A stretch of 64,000 nucleotides of DNA. Source: Actinoplanes campanulatus. GTDB lineage: Bacteria > Actinomycetota > Actinomycetes > Mycobacteriales > Micromonosporaceae. Below the pieces are notes generated by a model. It ran no database searches. It was not told the DNA's origin and saw only the letters and a program-made list of their open reading frames with translations. Of the stretch, positions 45,105 to 64,000 are shown in pieces. Location of the stretch: NCBI RefSeq assembly GCF_014647795.1, contig NZ_BMPW01000015.1:124001-188000 (forward strand), in the 5' to 3' direction. The translations under genes were made by a program, and so were the position numbers. Position 1 is the first letter of the stretch. The number at the start of each line of letters is the position of its first letter.

Positions 45105-45827
45105 ATGTCCGGGGATCCCGATTTCGCGCCACGCTACTTCCGCATCGAGCAGTCGCTGCGCGCGCTCATCGCCAAGTCCCGGCCGCACGACCCGCTGCCG
45201 TCCGAACCCGAACTCGCCCGCGAACACGGTGTCAGCCGGATGACCGCCCGGGCCGCGGTCACCCAACTGGTCAACGACGGGCTCGTCTACCGGGCCCCGG
45301 GCCGCGGCACGTTCGTCGCGGTGCCCAGCGGGCCACGCCGCGCCGATCACCTCATCCGGCTCAGCGAGGAGATTCGCAAACAGGGCAAACGCCCCTGGGC
45401 CAAGGTGGTGGTCGCCGAGCTGCGGCCGCCCACCGCACTCGAGGCGACGCGCTTGCGGCTACGCCGCGGGGATGTGTATGCGATCCACCGTGTTCGATTC
45501 GCCGACGACGAGCCGATCGCGTACGAGCGGGCCATCTACCCGGGCGTCATCCCAGGACTGCTGGACGCCGACCTGTCGCTGTCGGTGCACGAGGCGCTGG
45601 TCAAACTCGGACACACCCCCGTGCGGGGTACGGCGACGATCGGCGCGCAGTCGGCCACCGAGGAGGATGCTCGGGAGCTGGGTGTGCCGGTCGGGTCGGC
45701 CCTGCTGGTCGAGGAGCGGTTGATCCTCGACCAGAATGAGCGGCCGTTGGAACTGAGCGAGTCACGGTACGCGGGGGAGCGCTACCGCCTCGACGTCGCC
45801 TTCGGCGTCGAGCCGCTGATCCGGTAG
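45105..45827 (+). CDS. GntR-family regulator, HutC subfamily (UTRA domain)
   Basis: 240 residues from ATG 45105 (AAGG 8 bases upstream; GTG 45096 is also in frame). The winged helix reads LPSEPELAREHGVSRMTARAAV then GLVYRAPGRGTFV; the UTRA effector domain follows, with VYAIHRVRFADDEPIAYERAIYP and LLVEERLILDQNERPLELSESRY. The adjacent twin palindromes match the HutC consensus. A ligand linked to deoxyribose or amino-sugar phosphates is plausible but unproven. It ends 16 bases from the convergent megasynthetase gene. Confidence 0.92.
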   Translation: MSGDPDFAPRYFRIEQSLRALIAKSRPHDPLPSEPELAREHGVSRMTARAAVTQLVNDGLVYRAPGRGTFVAVPSGPRRADHLIRLSEEIRKQGKRPWAKVVVAELRPPTALEATRLRLRRGDVYAIHRVRFADDEPIAYERAIYPGVIPGLLDADLSLSVHEALVKLGHTPVRGTATIGAQSATEEDARELGVPVGSALLVEERLILDQNERPLELSESRYAGERYRLDVAFGVEPLIR

Positions 45828-45843
45828 AGCCGTCGCTTTCGCC

Positions 45844-59235
<13,392 letters not shown>

Positions 59236-59254
59236 GATCGAACCCTACCGAGAG

Positions 59255-59268
59255 ATGACATCTGTCAT
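59255..59268. promoter_or_regulatory. Palindromic operator in the megasynthetase/ABC divergent promoter
   Basis: ATGACA and TGTCAT form perfect 6-base arms around TC. It lies 20 bases before the megasynthetase start and 51 before the first possible ABC start, so one bound regulator could affect both. The DesR-type response regulator encoded at 62199 is the obvious candidate. Confidence 0.65.
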
Positions 59269-59318
59269 GGCGGACTGCTGACGGCGGCGACTGCCGTCGA
59301 TCCGCGTGCTCGCGAACC

Positions 59319-60284
59319 ATGGTGGACATGAGCACGCAGACACTGACCCACACCGATACCGCCGTCGAGGTGGCCGGACTGCGCCAGAGCTACGGCGAGT
59401 TCGAGGCGGTCAAGGGCATCGATTTCACCGTCCCGTCCGGGGGCCTGTTCGCGCTGCTCGGCACGAACGGGGCCGGCAAGACGACCACCATCGAGGTGCT
59501 GGAGGGGTTCCGGCCGGCAGCCGGGGGCACGGTGCGGTTGCTCGGGCTGGATCCGTACCGGTCGCGGAAGGCGCTGCGCCCCCGGGTCGGGATCATGCTC
59601 CAGGAGAGTGGCCTGATCGGCGATCTGACCGTGGCCGAGACCGTGGACCTGTGGCGCGACCTGCACGTCCGGCCGATGGAGCGGGTGGCGGCGCTGGCGC
59701 TGGTCGGGTTGACCGACAAGTCGGGCGTACGCGTGCGGCAGCTCTCCGGTGGCCAGAAGCGCCGCCTGGACCTGGCCCTGGCCGTGGTCGGCCGCCCCGA
59801 GGTGCTGTTCCTCGACGAGCCGACCACCGGCATGGACCCGGAGGCGCGGATCGCCACCTGGCGGCTGATCCAGGATCTGGTCGCGGCCGGCACCACGGTG
59901 CTGCTGACCACCCACTACCTGGAGGAGGCGGAACGCCTCGCCGACCGGGTCGCGATCATGCACCGGGGTGAGATCCGGATCGCCGGGACGGTGCCCGAGG
60001 TGGTGGCCGGTCACGGTGACCGGGTCGCGTTCCTGGTGCCGGCCGAGGCGCCGATCGACTCGCTGCCCCGGATCGACGGGGCCGCCCCGGAGATCGTGGT
60101 GGACGACGGACGGCCGACCGCCCGGTACACGGTGACCGGCGGCGAACCGGACGGCCGCGCCCACCGGACCGTGGCCACGCTGCTGGCCTGGGCCACCTCC
60201 CGCAACGTCACCCTGAACCGGCTGTCGGTCCGCCCGGCCTCGCTGGAGGACGTCTTCCTGACCATCGTGGAGGAGAACCGATGA
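59319..60284 (+). CDS. DrrA-type ABC transporter ATP-binding protein
   Basis: 321 residues from ATG 59319, or 318 from ATG 59328. Walker A GTNGAGKTTT, signature QLSGGQKRRLDLAL, Walker B VLFLDEPTTGMDPEAR and H-loop TTHYLEEAERLADR are intact. The C-terminal extension is typical of DrrA-like exporters for antibiotics or lipids. It is coupled to the permease gene and diverges from the megasynthetase, so export of, or self-resistance to, its product is likely. Confidence 0.92.
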   Translation: MVDMSTQTLTHTDTAVEVAGLRQSYGEFEAVKGIDFTVPSGGLFALLGTNGAGKTTTIEVLEGFRPAAGGTVRLLGLDPYRSRKALRPRVGIMLQESGLIGDLTVAETVDLWRDLHVRPMERVAALALVGLTDKSGVRVRQLSGGQKRRLDLALAVVGRPEVLFLDEPTTGMDPEARIATWRLIQDLVAAGTTVLLTTHYLEEAERLADRVAIMHRGEIRIAGTVPEVVAGHGDRVAFLVPAEAPIDSLPRIDGAAPEIVVDDGRPTARYTVTGGEPDGRAHRTVATLLAWATSRNVTLNRLSVRPASLEDVFLTIVEENR

Positions 60285-61033
60285 CCACCGACCTCAAGCA
60301 CACCGTCCGGCTGGCCCGGGTCGACATCCTGCTGATCATGCGGAACCGGTCGGCGCTCACCAACGCCGTCCTGATGCCGCTGCTGGTCGCCGGTTTCCTG
60401 ATCTTCACGGCCCGGGCGCAGGCCGCCGACCAGGTCCCGTTCATGCTGACCGGGCAGGTGGCCACGCTGGCGCTGTTCGCCCCGCTGGTCAACCTGGCCG
60501 GCTTCTACACCACCCGCCGGGAGGAGCTGATCCTGAAGCGGCTGCTCGGCGGCCCCGCCTCGGCGACCGCGATCCTGGGCGGCAGCGCGGCCGGCGCGAC
60601 CGCCGTCTACCTGCTCCAGGTGGTCGCATTGTGCGTGGCCGCGGTGCCGCTCGGCGTCGGCCTGCCGGAGAATCCGCTGCTGCTCCTGGCCGGGGTGCTC
60701 GGCGCGGCGGCCCTGTTCAGCCTGGTCTCGATGGTGATCTCCGGGTTCAGCTCGACCGGGGAGCTGGCGCAGATCGCGACCGTGCCGTTCATGTTCCTCT
60801 GCCTGTTCCTGTCGCCGGCGATCGTGCCGTTGGACGCGCTGCCGGAGCAGCTCGGCCGGATCGCCGAGTACCTGCCGATGACCCCGGTGACCGAGCTGAT
60901 CCGCACCGGTTTCCTGGGAGACGAAGGCGAGGGTGGCGGCGTGCTGCCGAACCTGGGCCTGCTGGCGGCATGGGTGGCGGTCGCCGCGGTGGTGGCCCGG
61001 CGCTGGTTCCGCTGGGATCCACGACGTGGCTGA
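60281..61033 (+). CDS. ABC-2 type permease (DrrB-like)
   Basis: 250 residues with six hydrophobic helices; FYTTRREELILKRLLGGPAS is the coupling region typical of ABC-2 permeases, and LPMTPVTELIRTGF lies near the C-terminus. It overlaps the ATPase gene by 4 bases. It forms the exporter with the preceding subunit. Confidence 0.9.
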   Translation: MTTDLKHTVRLARVDILLIMRNRSALTNAVLMPLLVAGFLIFTARAQAADQVPFMLTGQVATLALFAPLVNLAGFYTTRREELILKRLLGGPASATAILGGSAAGATAVYLLQVVALCVAAVPLGVGLPENPLLLLAGVLGAAALFSLVSMVISGFSSTGELAQIATVPFMFLCLFLSPAIVPLDALPEQLGRIAEYLPMTPVTELIRTGFLGDEGEGGGVLPNLGLLAAWVAVAAVVARRWFRWDPRRG

Positions 61034-61050
61034 AAGCTAGGGTGTCCGCC

Positions 61051-62202
61051 ATGACCGCCGCAGTACACCGCGCCCGCCGGCTGACCATGTGGAGTCTGGC
61101 GTTCACCCTGGTGCTGGCCTGGTTCGGTGCTCTCGCCGGGGTCGTCCTGCACATCTCGGAGGGCCGGGCCGACCCGGTGCGGTTCGCCGTCGCCGGCGTC
61201 GCGCTGGTCGTCTTCAACTGGTACGTCTGGCGCTTCATCCGGGCGGTGTCGGTGGGCTGGCCGGAGGAGGCCCGGGAGAGCCGCCGCTACGCGCTGTACT
61301 CCGGTATCGCGGTCCTGGTGATCCTGCTGGTGCAGGACGCCGACCCGTCCGGCTTCGGCATGATCGCGATCGCCTGGGTGAGCGTGGTGACGGTCCGGGC
61401 CGGGCGGCTGGCGAGCATTCTGCTGGCGGCCGGCACCGCCGTGTTCTGTGTGCTCTGGCTGTCGCTGAACCCCGGCATCCAGGAGCTCCCGGTCGAGGTG
61501 GCGGCGATCGTCTACGGGATCATGTGCCTGACCGTGCCGTACGCGAACAAGCTCTGGATCTGGATCCTGGATCTGGGTGAACAGGCGCACGCCAGCAAGG
61601 ACGCCGAGGCCCGGCTGGCGGTCACCGAGGAGCGGCTGCGGTTCGCCCGTGACCTGCATGATCTGGTCGGCCACAGCCTGTCGGTGATCGCCGTGAAGAG
61701 CGAGCTGGCCGGCAAGCTCACCACCATCGACGCGGCCCGCGCCGCGGAGGAGATGGCGGTGGTCCGCGGTCTGGCGCAGGACAGCCTGCGCCAGATCCGG
61801 GAGGCGGTCCGCGGTTACCGGGTCCTGGACCTGGCCTCCGAACTGGACAGTGTCCGCGCGATCCTGGAGGCCGACGGGGTGCGCTGCGAGATCGACCTGC
61901 CGCCGGGAGCCGTCGACCCGGAGACGGCCGCCCCGTTCGCCTGGGTGGTGCGCGAGAGCGCCACCAACATCCTGCGGCACAGCTCGGCCACCTGGTGCCG
62001 GGTGTCGTTGCGGGCGGCCGACGGCTCGGCGGTCCTCGAGGTGGTCAACGACGGCGCGACGACCGGTTCCGATCCGGCCGGCACCGGGCTGGCCGGGCTG
62101 GGCGAGCGCCTGGCCGCGATCGGCGGCTCGCTCACCGCACAGCCCACCGGCGACGGCCGTTTCCTGGTCCGCGCCACCGCCCCGACCGGAGTCGCCGCGT
62201 GA
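61051..62202 (+). CDS. DesK-type sensor histidine kinase
   Basis: 383 residues from ATG 61051 (AGGG 8 bases upstream; GTG 61042 also possible). The N-terminal 160 residues hold about four to five hydrophobic helices. The HisKA_3 dimerisation helix carries H203 in RDLHDLVGHSLSVIAVK, and the ATPase part has AWVVRESATNILRHSSA and GTGLAGLGERLAAIGG. It follows the ABC permease by 17 bases, so the exporter and two-component genes form one operon. The membrane signal is unknown. Confidence 0.9.
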   Translation: MTAAVHRARRLTMWSLAFTLVLAWFGALAGVVLHISEGRADPVRFAVAGVALVVFNWYVWRFIRAVSVGWPEEARESRRYALYSGIAVLVILLVQDADPSGFGMIAIAWVSVVTVRAGRLASILLAAGTAVFCVLWLSLNPGIQELPVEVAAIVYGIMCLTVPYANKLWIWILDLGEQAHASKDAEARLAVTEERLRFARDLHDLVGHSLSVIAVKSELAGKLTTIDAARAAEEMAVVRGLAQDSLRQIREAVRGYRVLDLASELDSVRAILEADGVRCEIDLPPGAVDPETAAPFAWVVRESATNILRHSSATWCRVSLRAADGSAVLEVVNDGATTGSDPAGTGLAGLGERLAAIGGSLTAQPTGDGRFLVRATAPTGVAA

Positions 62203-62792
62203 TCCGTGTCCTGCTGGCCGATGATCAGCATCTGATCCGCGAGGCCCTGGCGATGATGCTGGAGTTCGAGGAGGACCTGACCGTGGTCGCCCAGTGCGGC
62301 CGCGGCGACGAGGTGCTCACCGCGGTCGACGCCCACGATCCGGACGTGCTCGTCCTGGACATCGAGATGCCCGGCCTCGACGGGCTCAGCGTCGCCGAGC
62401 GGCTGCCGGGCCGGGCCGTGCTCATCCTGAGCACCTTCGCCCGCCCCGGCCACCTGCGCCGGGCCATCGCGGCCGGGGTGCGCGGCTTCATCCCGAAGGA
62501 CTCCTCCAGCGCCGAGCTGGCGGACGCCATCCGCCGCATCCACGCCGGTGGCCGCTACCTCGATCCGGAGCTGGCCGCCTCGGCCATGATGGCCGGCGAG
62601 AACCCGCTCACCGACCGGGAACGCGACGCCCTGGCCCTGGCCGCGGCGGGCGCCTCGGTCGCCGAGATCGCCGGGCGGCTGCATCTGAGCGAGGGCACGG
62701 TGCGGAACTACCTGTCCAACGCGATCACCAAGCTGGGCGCCGCCAACCGGATCACCGCGATCCGTCACGCTCAGCGGATGGGCTGGATCTAG
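62199..62792 (+). CDS. NarL/DesR-type response regulator
   Basis: 197 residues from GTG 62199, overlapping the kinase stop (GTGA). Receiver: VLLADDQHLIREAL, phospho-acceptor D54 in VLVLDIEMPG, then LSTFARPGHL and FIPKD. The LuxR-type helix-turn-helix is LTDRERDALALAAAGASVAEIA to TVRNYLSNAITKLGA. It probably binds the ATGACA-TC-TGTCAT palindrome at 59255. It ends 4 bases inside the convergent oxidoreductase gene. Confidence 0.92.
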   Translation: MIRVLLADDQHLIREALAMMLEFEEDLTVVAQCGRGDEVLTAVDAHDPDVLVLDIEMPGLDGLSVAERLPGRAVLILSTFARPGHLRRAIAAGVRGFIPKDSSSAELADAIRRIHAGGRYLDPELAASAMMAGENPLTDRERDALALAAAGASVAEIAGRLHLSEGTVRNYLSNAITKLGAANRITAIRHAQRMGWI

Positions 62793-64000
62793 GCCGGCTT
62801 CAGCTCGACCGGGATCCCGTTGAGGACGCTGTTCCCGGACAGCGGGTCGATCACCAGCTCGTCGGTGAGAAGGTTGGAGTTGACGCCGGGACGCTCGGCC
62901 GCGACCGCCATCCGGGTGCCCGGCAGGTCGTGCCCCCAGCCGTGCGGCAGGCTCACCACGCCGGGCATCACCCGGTCGGTGACCTCGGCGCGGGCCACCA
63001 GACCGCCGGCCCGGGAGGTGACCTGCACGGCCTCCCCGTCGGCGACCGCGAGCCGCTCGGCGTCGGCCGGATGGATCTGGAGCGTGCACCGGTCGCGCCC
63101 CTTCACCAGCGCCGGGACGTTGTGCATCCAGCTGTTGTTCGACCGCAGATGCCGCCGTCCGACCAGGACCAGCCCGCCGCGCTCCCGGTCGAGGGCCTTC
63201 CGCAGCCGTTCCGCCTCGGCGGCCAGCTCGGGCACGCACAGTTCGACCGTGCCGGAGGCGGTCCGCAGCGCGGCCGGGATCCGGGGCCGCAGCGGCCCGA
63301 GGTCGATGCCGTGGGGTGCGGCCTTCAGCCGGTCGAGGGTCAGCCCGTCCGGGTTCTCGCCGAAGCCGTCCCCGTACGCCCCGGCGCGCAACGCCACGTC
63401 GAGCAGCCGCTCGGCCGGATGGTCGCCGGTGACCAGGCCGTGCCGCTCCTCCGGGACCCGGCGCAGCGCCTGCCGCAGCAGCTCGTCGTGCACGACGGCG
63501 GGGTCTTCGCCATCTTGGCCGAGAACGATCAGCATGAGCCGGGCCAGGATGTCGCACTCGTCCGGGACGGCCGGGTCGGGCGGCAGCACCGGCGGCGAGT
63601 AGGCCGCGAAGTTGCGCACCGACAGCGCCAGGAAGCTGAAGTCGTAGTGGCCCTTGCGCACCGAGTCGGTCGGCGGCAGCACCACGTCGGCGTGCCGGGT
63701 CGTCTCGTTCAGGTACGGGTCCACGCTCACCATGAAGTCGAGCCCGGACAGTGCCCGGTCCAGGCGCCCGCTGTTCGGTGTGGACAGCACCGGGTTCCCG
63801 GCGATCGTGATCAGTGCCCGGACCTGCTCGTCGCCGGGTGTCTCGATCTCGTCGGCCAGGGTGGCGACCGGCAGCTCGCCCTTCACCTCGGGCAGCCCGC
63901 GGACCCGGCTGTGCCAGCGCCCGGTCCGGAATCCCTTCCCGGGCTTGGCGGCGCCGGACAGGTGCGGGGCGAGCGGGAACATCACGCCGCCCGGCCGGTC
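62789..64000 (-). CDS. Molybdopterin-dependent oxidoreductase, C-terminal part (partial)
   Basis: 403 residues to the window edge; the N-terminus, with any Fe-S ligand and the cofactor ligand, lies outside. NPVLSTPNSGRLDRAL, VSVDPYLNETTRHADVVLPPTD and the C-terminal domain VLVGRRHLRSNNSWMHNVP to VSLPHGWGHDLPG are typical of the DMSO reductase/formate-dehydrogenase-like superfamily, including its dinucleotide-binding domain. The substrate cannot be told. It is not obviously linked to the natural-product genes. Confidence 0.85.
   Translation of the reverse strand, partial: DRPGGVMFPLAPHLSGAAKPGKGFRTGRWHSRVRGLPEVKGELPVATLADEIETPGDEQVRALITIAGNPVLSTPNSGRLDRALSGLDFMVSVDPYLNETTRHADVVLPPTDSVRKGHYDFSFLALSVRNFAAYSPPVLPPDPAVPDECDILARLMLIVLGQDGEDPAVVHDELLRQALRRVPEERHGLVTGDHPAERLLDVALRAGAYGDGFGENPDGLTLDRLKAAPHGIDLGPLRPRIPAALRTASGTVELCVPELAAEAERLRKALDRERGGLVLVGRRHLRSNNSWMHNVPALVKGRDRCTLQIHPADAERLAVADGEAVQVTSRAGGLVARAEVTDRVMPGVVSLPHGWGHDLPGTRMAVAAERPGVNSNLLTDELVIDPLSGNSVLNGIPVELKPA

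Noticed and set aside
60631-62202. A longer histidine kinase frame beginning inside the permease gene
   Set aside because: The extra 140 residues are Arg/Gly-rich and overlap the permease; ATG 61051 has a ribosome site and begins just before the first helix.

Overview
The window is high-GC actinobacterial DNA. Many genes start with GTG or TTG and overlap by ATGA/GTGA. The gene families point to a Micromonosporaceae-type organism such as Actinoplanes; this is inferred from gene content, not from a marker gene.

Region 1 (about 1-31,030) is a cell-surface polysaccharide locus. It holds an amino-sugar acetyltransferase end and aminotransferase, an MFS protein, at least six glycosyltransferases, and an ABC-2 exporter pair. 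It also has a Wzy-like polymerase, a Wzz-like chain-length protein, a deacetylase, a UDP-sugar dehydrogenase, an initiating sugar-1-phosphate transferase and the full dTDP-rhamnose set rmlCA/rmlBD. Within it a leftward operon (16,729 to 4,648) carries a GNAT-like protein, an AMP ligase, a PLP decarboxylase and an acyl carrier protein. Families of this kind are usually annotated as exosortase-A-associated, but no exosortase is present here. A large secreted DUF4082/dimethylformamidase-like protein follows.

Region 2 (31,101-40,710) is an aldarate (glucarate/galactarate) catabolic locus. A tripartite tricarboxylate-type transporter, with a frameshifted binding-protein gene, diverges from a LysR regulator followed by KdgD, two enolase-superfamily dehydratases, a semialdehyde dehydrogenase and a TauE-type permease.

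Region 3 (40,859-45,827) has a flavin reductase, a cupin, a sulfotransferase and an aminotransferase that together match a two-domain plant protein, and deoC paired with a HutC-type GntR regulator over two perfect palindromes.

Region 4 (45,844-62,792) is a compact natural-product locus: one 4,463-residue FAAL-ACP-KS-AT-KR-ACP-C-A-PCP-C megasynthetase ending in a domain that resembles cyanobacterial acyl-ACP reductase. Across a 14-bp palindrome it diverges from a DrrAB-like ABC exporter and a DesK/DesR-type two-component system. The megasynthetase is interrupted by eight in-frame repeat tracts at domain junctions and inside domains. One is an array of palindromic elements that also occur outside genes about 4 kb away. 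The last gene is a molybdopterin oxidoreductase cut by the window edge.

The most novel signals are the reductase-terminated megasynthetase, its repeat tracts, the mobile-looking palindrome that has become coding sequence, and the exosortase-type acyl/amine module in a polysaccharide operon.
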